Positions 1-7,500 of a DNA stretch of 47,272 bases are shown piece after piece. The notes beneath the pieces are model-generated. The model did not search any database. It saw nothing but the letters and a program-made list of their open reading frames with translations, and was not told where the DNA came from. The stretch is taken from the NCBI GenBank assembly GCA_002498725.1, contig DAIJ01000023.1:1-47272 (forward strand), written 5' to 3'. This DNA is from Euryarchaeota archaeon UBA23. Its GTDB lineage: Archaea > Thermoplasmatota > Poseidoniia > Poseidoniales > Thalassarchaeaceae. Position 1 is the first letter of the stretch; every line of letters begins with the position of its first letter. A program made the translations under genes and the position numbers.

Positions 1-458
1 TCATCCGTATCCTCTATCCCGTCATTGTCATCATCGCTATCCTCATCATCATGGCAACCATCTTGGTCAAAATCATAGGAGTGTACTCCAACTTGTCCGG
101 TTGGACAATCATCTTCTACATCTACGACCCCATCATTATCGTCGTCTATGTCCTCTGTTGAGTCTCTGCATCCATCTGAATCTGAGTCGTGCTCCAAGAG
201 GGTAGAATTCCAGCCAATTTCTCCTAGTGGGCAATTATCTTCGATATCTATGGTCCCATCGTTGTCATCGTCCTCATCACACTCATTCCCGCCATCCCTG
301 CCTTCTGAAAGGTCATTATCTGCTTGAAGGGGGTTGCTGATATCGGGGCAATTATCATCTGAATCTGCAGAACCATCTCCATCGCTGTCACTTTCGAAAC
401 ATCCTGCAAATAACGATGCAGTCAGCAATAGAAGGGCGCACACAGTTGCATTCTTCAT
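1..458 (-). CDS. Secreted lipoprotein with acidic calcium-binding (thrombospondin type 3-like) repeats, 3' end outside window
   Basis: The gene reads leftward from the ATG at 456-458 and leaves the window without a stop. The first 20 residues form a lipoprotein signal peptide: MKN, a hydrophobic stretch, then a lipobox LFAGC with the lipidated Cys near residue 20. The rest is a series of Asp-rich units of the type DDDNDG..D..DNCP, with regularly spaced Cys. This is the thrombospondin type 3 / calcium-binding repeat pattern. The family is usually anchored outside the cell and folds around Ca2+. It is the first of two lipobox proteins with such repeats in the window; the other starts at 37287. 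The actual function and the C-terminal domain cannot be seen. Confidence 0.8.
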   Translation of the reverse strand, partial: MKNATVCALLLLTASLFAGCFESDSDGDGSADSDDNCPDISNPLQADNDLSEGRDGGNECDEDDDNDGTIDIEDNCPLGEIGWNSTLLEHDSDSDGCRDSTEDIDDDNDGVVDVEDDCPTGQVGVHSYDFDQDGCHDDEDSDDDNDGIEDTD

Positions 459-528
459 GAACCCGAGAAAACATCTATTCACAAAGTCGTTTCTGTTAAT
501 CGATTATTTCATTGGGATCTGCTGTGGA

Positions 529-559
529 ACCCTATGCTACAACCACGAGTCATAGGGGT
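529..559 (-). terminator. Possible hairpin terminator after the 564-1265 gene
   Basis: ACCCTATG at 529-536 can pair with CATAGGGGT at 551-559, with one bulged base and a 14-base loop. It lies directly downstream of the stop codon of the minus-strand gene ending at 564. No T-run follows, so a termination role is only a guess. Confidence 0.3.
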
Positions 560-563
560 CATC

Positions 564-1265
564 CTAATCAATTAACTCTAGTGTGTCGGAATTTACGAAC
601 ACAGAAGAGTATATTTTGGCAATATTATATCCATCACTTGAGTCTCCCGACATACCGCATGCGATGTCTATCTGCACCCCATCAAGTCGTATCTCTAGAC
701 ACAGTTCTGGCGGGTTATCTTCACTGCCCCATGCCCACAAATTCAAGAAAGCGTTGAAAGCTCCATCGTACTCAAAATCGAATGATATTGTCGATTGGCA
801 CCACAATACATCTATGCATGGATCAGACCACTGTTTCAGACCGGAACAACCACCAATTTCACAGTACGCAACGCTGCCATAATCATCATCTGTTGCTGGA
901 TTATAGAGATCATAAGTTATAGTAAACTCCTCAGAACTGTTTGCGATTACATAATATTCCAAGGTATGTTTTTCAGGTGCGAATAGGTATCTTGAGCCAG
1001 CGATAACTAACATCAATACAACCACTGCAATGATTGAATTTTGGAGGTTAAGATAGCTGGATAGCTCTCTTGAGTTTTTATCCGTAATATTTTGAGAAGA
1101 GAAATCTAATGGCGTACTTTCAACTATTTTTTCTTGAACATCTCCCTCATTATGGTTATAATCCGGAGGAGATGGAATCCATTCATCACCATTCCACATG
1201 AATTTCCCATCTTCGCTATAGGTGTAGGACTTCTCTGAAAAAACGGTCTCAATATTCGATAACAT
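564..1265 (-). CDS. Membrane-anchored hypothetical protein with a WNGDEW motif
   Basis: This 233-residue protein is not recognised as a named family. An N-terminal, probably cytoplasmic part of about 75 residues contains the aromatic motif WNGDEWIPSPP near residues 24-34. Short W.G..W.P motifs of this kind also occur in some predicted membrane proteins with DUF2510-like domains. One strongly hydrophobic segment follows near residues 78-94 (SIIAVVVLMLVIAG). The remaining C-terminal domain of about 135 residues has four to six Cys, probably forming disulfides outside the cell. No clear ribosome-binding site precedes the ATG. It is divergent from the DoxX-like gene at 1340. It looks like a single-pass protein with an exported sensor or binding domain, but the function is unknown. 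Confidence 0.6.
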   Translation of the reverse strand: MLSNIETVFSEKSYTYSEDGKFMWNGDEWIPSPPDYNHNEGDVQEKIVESTPLDFSSQNITDKNSRELSSYLNLQNSIIAVVVLMLVIAGSRYLFAPEKHTLEYYVIANSSEEFTITYDLYNPATDDDYGSVAYCEIGGCSGLKQWSDPCIDVLWCQSTISFDFEYDGAFNAFLNLWAWGSEDNPPELCLEIRLDGVQIDIACGMSGDSSDGYNIAKIYSSVFVNSDTLELID

Positions 1266-1339
1266 CTCTGAGTGGCCTGATGTTAAGATTCTATGAAAGA
1301 ACGATACATTATATATGATTTCAATTCGTTTTGATAAAC

Positions 1340-1816
1340 ATGGGTACGTATGACGTGATGAACACTCGGCTTGAGCAGGTCGATATCATGATTACAAATT
1401 TCATGGAAAAATGGGGCATATCACTACTGAGATATTCACTTGGAATAATTTACATTTGGTTTGGAGCATTAAAGCCTCTTGGACTAAGTCCAGCACAAGA
1501 ATTAGTTGAAAATACTGTTTACTGGTTCGAAGATCCCAAAACATTTGTTCCGATACTGGGTGTGTGGGAAGTTGTTATTGGAATCACAATTTGTATTAAG
1601 CCTCTAATTCGTGTAGCCCTATTCCTTCTTTTTATTCAGATGCCTGGAACGTTTCTTCCCTTGATTCTGTTTCCTGAGGTTTGTTTTACTGACTTCCCGA
1701 TTGGATTAACACTCGAAGGCCAATACATAGTCAAGAACCTAATAATAATATCAGCTGCAATAGTTGTTGGTTCAACTGTGAGAAATAAAATGGATGAAGC
1801 ATCCTCTGAAATGTAA
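1340..1816 (+). CDS. DoxX/DUF417-like four-helix membrane protein
   Basis: This small integral membrane protein of about 158 residues has four predicted helices. They lie around LRYSLGIIYIWFGALK, FVPILGVWEVVIGITICI, ALFLLFIQMPGTFLPLIL and VKNLIIISAAIVVG. The RYSLG..Y.WFG.LK start and the G.WE..IG motif in helix two are typical of the DoxX / DUF417 (YkgB-like) superfamily, whose members have been linked to quinone or thiol redox chemistry at membranes. I use the ATG at 1340; a TTG three codons upstream is also in frame, and internal Met codons exist. The exact subfamily and function are not certain. Confidence 0.6.
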   Translation: MGTYDVMNTRLEQVDIMITNFMEKWGISLLRYSLGIIYIWFGALKPLGLSPAQELVENTVYWFEDPKTFVPILGVWEVVIGITICIKPLIRVALFLLFIQMPGTFLPLILFPEVCFTDFPIGLTLEGQYIVKNLIIISAAIVVGSTVRNKMDEASSEM

Positions 1817-1907
1817 ATCGATTGAATGATTTACTGAAAATTACTTGTTCAAATAATGACTGTGGAAAATAACACTAGTTTATGTTACAATTTATGGAGG
1901 CTAAAAT

Positions 1908-2792
1908 ATGCAAACCCATAAACTACACAGGTTGTGTCTCGGGGATGCTACCGACGTTTTACTTAGAAAACTATCCATAAATTTCGCTGTGTTTGGATTT
2001 TTACTTCACCTCACATTTTGTTTTTCATATGATATGGGCTACTATGAAAGTAAGAATACAAATTACTTGTTTGACTCATATTTAGACTCATTATATACAC
2101 CGTTTTCTATTATTTTGGCATACGAGGTTTATGAACTAATCAGAGTAATTCCAGAATCTTTTTCAAACTCAATCGGTAAACAATTTGAGGTTGTAACATT
2201 ACTTGTCGTCAGAGACATCTTCAAGAATCTATCAGATGTTCAGCCAAATGCTGACACGGTTTTCGATAAAGACATCTACTTTATTGCCACTGAGGCTCTA
2301 GCGTTTGTTGTTTTGTTTTCGACTGCTTTATTCTTTAGATTTAGATTAGCAGCAACGCCAGTGAAATTTTATGACGGTGAGGATCTTGATAATTTTGTTA
2401 AGCAGAAAAGAGATTTAGCTTCCTTTCTTGTTGTAATATTCATCATTGTTGCTGGATTTTCTTTATACAACTGGACCACAGGAGTAATGGATGGAGATAG
2501 TGAACTAAACAGAGAAGTGTTCTTTCTAGATTTCTTTACAATACTAATTATGTCGGACATTCTCATTCTGTTAATATCATACAGACACACAACTGATTTC
2601 TTGAACCTCGCTAGAAATACCGGGTTCATATTGTCCGCTGTTATTGTCAGAGTAGCAATTAGCACAAGTGGTTATTCCGGTGTTACGCTATTTATTCTAG
2701 CAGCTATTCTAGCGGCATCTGTCCTACAGATCAGTCTTACTCTCGGCAAGGAAATCAAACCAATAATTGATTCACAAACATCTGAAGAATAA
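1908..2792 (+). CDS. Polytopic membrane protein of unknown function
   Basis: This 294-residue protein has about seven predicted membrane helices, including FAVFGFLLHLTFCF near the N-terminus, a pair around residues 125-150, FLVVIFIIVAGFSLY near 173-188, and three more in the C-terminal third. The helices are separated by short acidic and aromatic loops. I do not recognise the family. The start is well supported: GGAGG at 1896-1900 lies seven bases before the ATG. The gene is AT-rich, like the rest of the 1.3-5.3 kb stretch. It ends just before a palindromic TATA-rich dyad and runs toward the photolyase gene. Confidence 0.6.
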   Translation: MQTHKLHRLCLGDATDVLLRKLSINFAVFGFLLHLTFCFSYDMGYYESKNTNYLFDSYLDSLYTPFSIILAYEVYELIRVIPESFSNSIGKQFEVVTLLVVRDIFKNLSDVQPNADTVFDKDIYFIATEALAFVVLFSTALFFRFRLAATPVKFYDGEDLDNFVKQKRDLASFLVVIFIIVAGFSLYNWTTGVMDGDSELNREVFFLDFFTILIMSDILILLISYRHTTDFLNLARNTGFILSAVIVRVAISTSGYSGVTLFILAAILAASVLQISLTLGKEIKPIIDSQTSEE

Positions 2793-2802
2793 TTTGTTTT
2801 TG

Positions 2803-2824
2803 GATATATACACCGGTATATATC
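2803..2824. repeat. Perfect 9-bp inverted repeat with TATA-like arms
   Basis: GATATATAC (2803-2811), a four-base ACCG centre, and GTATATATC (2816-2824) form a perfect dyad between two convergent genes. It could be a terminator hairpin for the upstream gene, an operator, or a TATA element. Its right arm is centred about 26 bases before an ATG at 2846, which is the spacing expected for an archaeal leaderless transcript. Confidence 0.4.
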
Positions 2825-2845
2825 TAATTAGAATTAGCGGATATC

Positions 2846-2941
2846 ATGTTAGAATTTTTGCCTGAACATTTGAGCGAAAGATGTGTCCTTGCAAATGATA
2901 TCAAGGAAATTATGATTGATAATTCATTTTACAATTTTTGA
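2846..2941 (+). CDS. Candidate 31-residue leaderless micro-ORF (doubtful)
   Basis: An ATG at 2846 opens a 31-codon frame ending at TGA 2939-2941. The product starts MLEFLPEHLSERCVLAND and has no recognisable domain. The only support is its position: a TATA-like arm (2816-2824) lies at leaderless spacing. Its tail overlaps the 3' end of the minus-strand photolyase gene by 13 bases. It may be a fragment of a longer lost gene or chance. Confidence 0.2.
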   Translation: MLEFLPEHLSERCVLANDIKEIMIDNSFYNF

Positions 2942-4500
2942 AGGTTTTCTTTGAATTTAGATATATTTTCTTTCCGAGAAACCTTTCTATTAATAATTGG
3001 GAAAGGATAATCCTCTCCAATTATACAATTTGAAGATTTTTGTATTTCTAAAGGAGCCAAATGCGGTTCGAAGATGTATTTTGCCGGATATAATGATAGC
3101 TCTGGTATCCAATACCTGACAAAACTAGCCTCCTTAGTCTCTACATTCAAACTTGACTTCGAATCAGGACATGGGTTGTACACTCTGTAGTAGGGCATTG
3201 AAAAGGGGGCTACTCCTGCTAACCAGAGCCAATTTCCATTATTTACTGCCCAGTCAGCATCAACTAATTTCCTCTCAAATATATCTCGACCATGTTTCCA
3301 ATTTTGCCATAACTGACCCCTAGTTAAGAAGCAAGATACAGCATGTCTCCCTAGGTGATGCATCCAACCAGTTGCATCGAGCTGCCTCATCATCGCATCG
3401 ATGTAAGGGAACCCCGTGACTCCCGTTTCCCACGCTCTGATTTTTTTTCCATCATAATCACCCCATTTTATTGGTTTACAGTTTGAGTTGTCTAAATCAT
3501 CTTCCCAATTTTCTACTATTCGAGATAATAAGTAAAACATCTCTCTAAACATCAGTTGGCCATGTAGTGATTCTGGAGGTTTTGTATATTGATTTATATC
3601 TCTTAGCTTCGCACATTCGTTCCATACTAGTCTGACAGATAGACATCCATTGCTAATGTATGGTGATAATCCTGTGGTTGTCGGTTCCATTGGGTTTTCT
3701 ATATTGTTTGTAGAATAAGTGGATGGCTTCCTGAAATTATTAACAAAATCAGGCCTTTCAGTTATTTTTTCCTTGAGTCTTCTCAAGGCTTCTGTTTCTC
3801 CTCCGAGAAAATACGATTTCTCAAATCCTTTTTCTAATCTTAATTGATAATTCTTTTTCTGAAGTTCTTCGGCCGAAATATAAAATTTTGAGAATTGTTC
3901 ACTCTGAATAATTGACTCTACAATCAATGGTTCAGAATAAATATTATTAGGTTCTGGAAGATCTCCATTCAATAAGTGGCCAGAGGGGCTAATTATAAGA
4001 TTCTCTTCGAATATTTTTTCCATATTTTTAGTCGACTTAGGTGCTTTGAAGTGTTTCATTTGAGTGATTTTTTCAATATCTAATATGGTACTTACTGCTG
4101 GAAATACTTTCGTATCGACTCCTCTAGTGATTAGATTTTCAATTATATAACCTACATCTTTCCTACTTTTAGGTTCTGAGCAGTAATCCGTCAATAGTGA
4201 ACTTACTTCCTGCCCTGTTCCTTCTAAGATTGATTCAATTACTTCACTAGAATCTCCAGAACAAATTAGCAATTTTGTCCCGTACCTTTCTTTGAGATTT
4301 TTGTCTAAATCTAATAGAGAATCATAAAGAAAATTTAATCGATTTACACCTATATTATTTTCATGATTGAGACTCCAATTTCCATCAATAATGTAAATTG
4401 GGATTATAGAATCTATTTCTTGAGAAGATTCTGCCCATATTAACAGGGGGTTGTCGTGTATTCTGATTATTTTCCTAAACCAGATTATCGCTGTATTCAC
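2929..4500 (-). CDS. Cryptochrome / (6-4) photolyase-like FAD protein
   Basis: This 523-residue member of the photolyase/cryptochrome family would repair UV photoproducts in DNA with blue light and FAD, or act as a light sensor. The N-terminal Rossmann-like domain begins with the family signature IIWFRK..RIHDNPLL (residues 5-20). The C-terminal FAD-binding domain has LHGQLMFREMFY (about 313-324), WETGVTGFPYIDAMMRQL (about 357-374) and WMHHLGRHAVSCFLTRG (about 379-395). The H.LGRH pair (about His382 and His386) and the CFLTRG.LW run match the eukaryotic animal-type (6-4) photolyase and cryptochrome signature better than bacterial CPD photolyases. The later NNGNWLWLAG and PYYRVYNP segments look more like class I CPD enzymes. 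The start codon is GTG at 4498-4500, with a GGAG-like site upstream. The substrate cannot be settled from sequence alone. Confidence 0.85.
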   Translation of the reverse strand: MNTAIIWFRKIIRIHDNPLLIWAESSQEIDSIIPIYIIDGNWSLNHENNIGVNRLNFLYDSLLDLDKNLKERYGTKLLICSGDSSEVIESILEGTGQEVSSLLTDYCSEPKSRKDVGYIIENLITRGVDTKVFPAVSTILDIEKITQMKHFKAPKSTKNMEKIFEENLIISPSGHLLNGDLPEPNNIYSEPLIVESIIQSEQFSKFYISAEELQKKNYQLRLEKGFEKSYFLGGETEALRRLKEKITERPDFVNNFRKPSTYSTNNIENPMEPTTTGLSPYISNGCLSVRLVWNECAKLRDINQYTKPPESLHGQLMFREMFYLLSRIVENWEDDLDNSNCKPIKWGDYDGKKIRAWETGVTGFPYIDAMMRQLDATGWMHHLGRHAVSCFLTRGQLWQNWKHGRDIFERKLVDADWAVNNGNWLWLAGVAPFSMPYYRVYNPCPDSKSSLNVETKEASFVRYWIPELSLYPAKYIFEPHLAPLEIQKSSNCIIGEDYPFPIINRKVSRKENISKFKENLQKL

Positions 4501-4540
4501 TATTTCTCTCTCCTGTACTAGGATCGTTGGTAAGTGTGAT

Positions 4541-4636
4541 TCATCCTAATAATGGCGCCACACTCATCGCTGTTACAGCGAAAGAAGCGTAAAAACCAAT
4601 CAGTATTGCAAGTATATGTCCTGAGTTCATTGACAT
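4541..4636 (-). CDS. Candidate 31-residue single-helix membrane microprotein
   Basis: A minus-strand frame from ATG 4634-4636 to TGA 4541-4543 encodes MSMNSGHILAILIGFYASF and then VTAMSVAPLLG. Almost the whole chain is one hydrophobic helix with small residues, typical of short membrane-embedded subunits. It sits just upstream of the photolyase start, on the same strand, with a 40-base gap. No clear ribosome-binding site was seen. It might be a real small protein or a chance hydrophobic frame. Confidence 0.35.
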   Translation of the reverse strand: MSMNSGHILAILIGFYASFAVTAMSVAPLLG

Positions 4637-4956
4637 ACGTTATCATAATCCATTCATTAATGTCTGTTTACTTTTGACTTTTCTGCATAAATACATTTGT
4701 ATTTCTTCGGCTCTAATTAAATCATTTTTATTTTTTAAAATAAAATATTTCAACTAACTACAATACATGAGTCTGAATAATGCTGTTCTGTACGAAAGTT
4801 TACTATGATAGAGGGTTTATTGAATGCCCATTTTGATACCCTCAGCAAGGTTATTCTCCGATTGTAATTGTCAAATTATTGGGCTATCTGTGGGTCCTTT
4901 CATTGGCTACCCTATGAAAGAGCGGATTCTAACTCACTAGTTTATTGGGAGTGAGC
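4637..4956. other. AT-rich intergenic stretch without a recognised gene
   Basis: About 320 bases, very AT-rich around 4700-4770 (runs of A and T), hold no convincing reading frame. Two short inverted repeats are visible: GAGGGT at about 4811-4816 with ACCCTC at about 4838-4843, and CTTTCAT (4897-4903) with ATGAAAG (4914-4920). The second could be a hairpin downstream of the 56-residue gene at 4957. The AT-rich part could carry the promoter of the minus-strand microprotein and photolyase genes. Confidence 0.4.
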
Positions 4957-5127
4957 TTAATTTTCCATCCAAGCTTCTATTTCTTTGCTTGCAAGTATCA
5001 AGGTTGGAGCCCATAATCCTACAAATATCCCTAACATTTCATCTTCACCAACGAAGTAAAGGTACAATGACCCCAATACTGATGCCATGCTTGCTATCAA
5101 TCCAAATTTTACTAATTGTCCACTCAT
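4957..5127 (-). CDS. Small two-helix membrane protein, 56 residues
   Basis: A minus-strand frame from ATG 5125-5127 to TAA 4957-4959 encodes a 56-residue protein beginning MSGQLVKFGLIASMASVLG. It has two hydrophobic segments (about residues 5-26 and 31-46) joined by an acidic GEDE turn, and an acidic amphipathic tail ending EAWMEN. The GGAG of CGGAGATTAAAATG lies at normal distance from the ATG, which supports real translation. No family is recognised. The pattern (two helices, acidic loop) resembles many short integral membrane proteins of unknown role. Confidence 0.6.
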   Translation of the reverse strand: MSGQLVKFGLIASMASVLGSLYLYFVGEDEMLGIFVGLWAPTLILASKEIEAWMEN

Positions 5128-5295
5128 TTTAATCTCCGATACATCCCAATGGATGAAGGTATAATATATTTCCTAATTCACTCATATCGGTCCCAATGAA
5201 TTCCATTCTCTTGTCAGGAGTAATATTTATGCGTAAAAAATCTGATGATTTAGTTTGATATCACAATAGTTCTGTTCCGACGAACTCATGGGGGG

Positions 5296-5323
5296 CCCTT
5301 ACGCTCGAATACAATCGCAAGGG
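5296..5323 (-). terminator. Hairpin downstream of the NAD kinase-family gene
   Basis: CCCTTACG (5296-5303) pairs with CGCAAGGG (5316-5323), seven of eight positions, with a 12-base loop. It lies 12 bases after the stop codon of the minus-strand gene ending at 5335. No clear T-run follows, so termination is tentative. Confidence 0.35.
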
Positions 5324-5334
5324 TACCCTATGAT

Positions 5335-6474
5335 TCAATCAACTGATACAGGTAAAACTCTAGTCGTACGATATCCCTGTAATACTTTCATGTAGCGCTT
5401 TCCAGCGAATTTAGCATCAAGATCTGGGTCTCCAGTTTCAATTCTTAACTTTCTAACTGTCAATAATTTTGCAGGAGTACAAATCCCTAGAACATTATCA
5501 ACTCCAACTTGACGAAGAACATCTGGAGAAAGTTGTAAGTTGCCTCTTCCTATTAAAAATCCTTGACCACCCATTGGAGAAAGTAACAAACTGATCGGGC
5601 CGATATGTGAATTCAACAAAGTCAACAAATCTGATTCATTCAAATCGGCCCCTACTTGCTTAGTACCTATACTCGCATCAATCCCAAGGACTGTTAGTTT
5701 GAGTCCTACCATGTTACCAATGGTTCTCAGAGTTCCACCTGAACCCCAAATAACCAATGTTTCATCATCCATCACAATTTCACGAATATGATTTGCAAGT
5801 CCTTCAACAATTTCTTCTTCTCCTGATGCCTCTACACGCTGTTTTGTTCCTTGCATCCAACGGGGACTGGATGGAGTCATGGCTTCAGCATAAAGACGTA
5901 CAACCCACTTCCCTTCACGATAGAGCTCTTCATCCAAGTCCAATACTTCTGTATTCGCTGACAACAAGTCTCCATTCAACCATGCTGAAAGAACCTCGGC
6001 TGCAGCCTTGGGAGATGCAGCAAAACAACCTGAATGCATCTTTACTCCACATGGAACTCCAATTATTGGAAGGCTCGAAAAACCCTCAGATTCTAAGGTT
6101 GCTACGACGTCTCTAGTAGTACCATCTCCTCCTCCATACAAAAGCAGATCTATTTCCAACTTGAGTAACTCATTGACAAGAATAGATGTATCATCAGCAG
6201 AAGTTTTTCCTGTTGAATTATGTATGATAGAAACATTACCAATGTCTGAATCTATCCATTCCGTACCCATTCGACCTTTACTAGTAAACCATTCAATCTC
6301 GGACTGGTGTTTGTGAATTCTAGTGAAATGTTTGAGTGAGTCTCTAACCCGAGGTCCAGCCCTGTCTTCAGCTCCTTGAGAACGAGCGAAATCTGCTTGT
6401 CCATCACTACCTTTGAGGCCGAGACGACCACCAAGTCCAGCGTCAGGATTCACCAAGAGCCCGATACGAACCAT
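5335..6474 (-). CDS. ATP-NAD kinase family protein (COG3199-like)
   Basis: This 379-residue protein of the NAD kinase / diacylglycerol kinase fold would phosphorylate NAD or a related substrate with ATP or polyphosphate. The start VRIGLLVNPDAGLGGRLGLKGSDG is characteristic of the COG3199 branch (PpnK-like, acetoin-catabolism protein X-like). The nucleotide-binding GGGDGTTRDV motif is at about residues 114-123. The conserved GVPCGVKMHSGCF segment follows at about 140-152. The C-terminal half has the family's GTKQVGAD and GG.QGFLIGRGN..LSP motifs. Length is normal for the family. It is divergent from carbamate kinase with only 53 bases between the two starts, so both promoters must be compact and the transcripts probably leaderless. 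The exact substrate is inferred. Confidence 0.8.
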   Translation of the reverse strand: MVRIGLLVNPDAGLGGRLGLKGSDGQADFARSQGAEDRAGPRVRDSLKHFTRIHKHQSEIEWFTSKGRMGTEWIDSDIGNVSIIHNSTGKTSADDTSILVNELLKLEIDLLLYGGGDGTTRDVVATLESEGFSSLPIIGVPCGVKMHSGCFAASPKAAAEVLSAWLNGDLLSANTEVLDLDEELYREGKWVVRLYAEAMTPSSPRWMQGTKQRVEASGEEEIVEGLANHIREIVMDDETLVIWGSGGTLRTIGNMVGLKLTVLGIDASIGTKQVGADLNESDLLTLLNSHIGPISLLLSPMGGQGFLIGRGNLQLSPDVLRQVGVDNVLGICTPAKLLTVRKLRIETGDPDLDAKFAGKRYMKVLQGYRTTRVLPVSVD

Positions 6475-6527
6475 GACACCCGCACTAGGCGTGCGTTAAT
6501 ATCATCACATCCTTCCGTTTTACTCTC

Positions 6528-7436
6528 ATGAGGATCGTAGTCGCACTTGGCGGGAATGCACTTCTGCGTCGTGGACAGGCGATGACTGTTGAAAATCAAC
6601 GAGAAAATGTACGTATTGCGGCTAAAGCTATAGCTCCTATAACTGACCAAAATCAACTAATAATTAGTCACGGAAATGGTCCACAAGTTGGACTACTAGC
6701 ATTGCAATCTGCAGCATATGAAGAAGTGGAAGAATATCCACTGGATGTTCTGGGTGCACAGACTGAAGGTATGATTGGTTACATGATAGAACAGGAACTT
6801 GGTAATATTCTGCCTATTGAAGTGCCATTTGCAACAATATTAACCATGGTAGAAGTAGACCCTGAGGATCAGGCATTCAATAATCCAACCAAACCAATAG
6901 GACCGATTTACAATCAACAAGACGCTGAGAGACTAAGTAAGCAAAAAGGTTGGACCATGAAAAAACAGGGAGAGTTTTGGCGCCGTGTTGTACCATCGCC
7001 AGAACCGCACCGAATTTTTGAGTTGAGGCCTATTCATTGGTTACTAGAACATGGAACAATAGTAATCTGTGCTGGAGGCGGTGGAATTCCAACAATATAC
7101 AATGATAATGGCAATCTAGAAGGTGTTGAAGTAGTAATTGACAAAGATAGAGCAAGTGCATTACTCGCATTTGAATTAGAGGCAGACCTTCTAATAATGG
7201 CTACCGATACAGACGGAGTGTATCTTAACTGGGGTACTCCTGAGGGGAAAATAATAGACAGGATTACACCCAGTGAAATTGAAAAATATGATTTTGAAGA
7301 GGGATCAATGGGGCCGAAAGTTGAGGCTGCGTGTGAATTTGTGCGTCGTTCAGGTCAGCGTGCTGTGATAGGTTCTCTGAGTGATATAGAAGCGATGAAG
7401 GAAGGTACTGCAGGTACTCAATTTGTCATAGAATGA
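6528..7436 (+). CDS. arcC: Carbamate kinase
   Basis: This 302-residue amino-acid kinase-fold enzyme interconverts carbamoyl phosphate plus ADP with carbamate plus ATP. Family signatures are VVALGGNALLRRG (residues 4-16), LIISHGNGPQVG (about 45-56), ICAGGGGIPTI (about 182-192), and an ADP-binding region with IDKDRASALLA and LLIMATDTDGVYLNWG. The C-terminus ends with SMGPKVEAACEFV and GTAGTQFV, as in ArcC/CpkA proteins. The gene stands alone rather than in an arginine deiminase operon. The window also holds aspartate carbamoyltransferase (15350), which uses the same metabolite. The ATG at 6528 is the only sensible start. A hairpin overlaps its stop codon. Confidence 0.92.
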   Translation: MRIVVALGGNALLRRGQAMTVENQRENVRIAAKAIAPITDQNQLIISHGNGPQVGLLALQSAAYEEVEEYPLDVLGAQTEGMIGYMIEQELGNILPIEVPFATILTMVEVDPEDQAFNNPTKPIGPIYNQQDAERLSKQKGWTMKKQGEFWRRVVPSPEPHRIFELRPIHWLLEHGTIVICAGGGGIPTIYNDNGNLEGVEVVIDKDRASALLAFELEADLLIMATDTDGVYLNWGTPEGKIIDRITPSEIEKYDFEEGSMGPKVEAACEFVRRSGQRAVIGSLSDIEAMKEGTAGTQFVIE

Positions 7437-7461
7437 AGGGTTTAGAAGCCAAGCCCTTCAT
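7433..7461 (+). terminator. Hairpin over the arcC stop codon
   Basis: ATGAAGGG (7433-7440) and CCCTTCAT (7454-7461) form a perfect 8-bp stem with a 13-base loop. The stem includes the arcC stop codon. It could terminate or stabilise the arcC transcript. No T-run is evident. Confidence 0.45.
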
Positions 7462-7471
7462 ATCAGCGACT

Positions 7472-7488
7472 CGTCGGCGTAGCCGACG
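7472..7488 (+). promoter_or_regulatory. Short GC-rich hairpin just upstream of thrS
   Basis: CGTCGGC (7472-7478), a three-base loop, and GCCGACG (7482-7488) form a perfect 7-bp stem that ends right beside the GGAG of the thrS ribosome-binding site (about 7488-7491). If transcribed with thrS it could affect ribosome access. Alternatively it belongs to the thrS promoter or the arcC 3' end. It stands out against the AT-rich surroundings. Confidence 0.35.
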
Positions 7489-7500
7489 GAGACACACGCT

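Noticed and set aside
6008..6316. Plus-strand frame opposite the NAD kinase-family gene
   Set aside because: It is the antisense of a well-conserved protein; no similarity or start signal.
6475..6527. A possible shared operator between NAD kinase-family and carbamate kinase genes
   Set aside because: The gap of 53 bases is too short to tell a real operator from the two promoters, and no clear dyad was seen.
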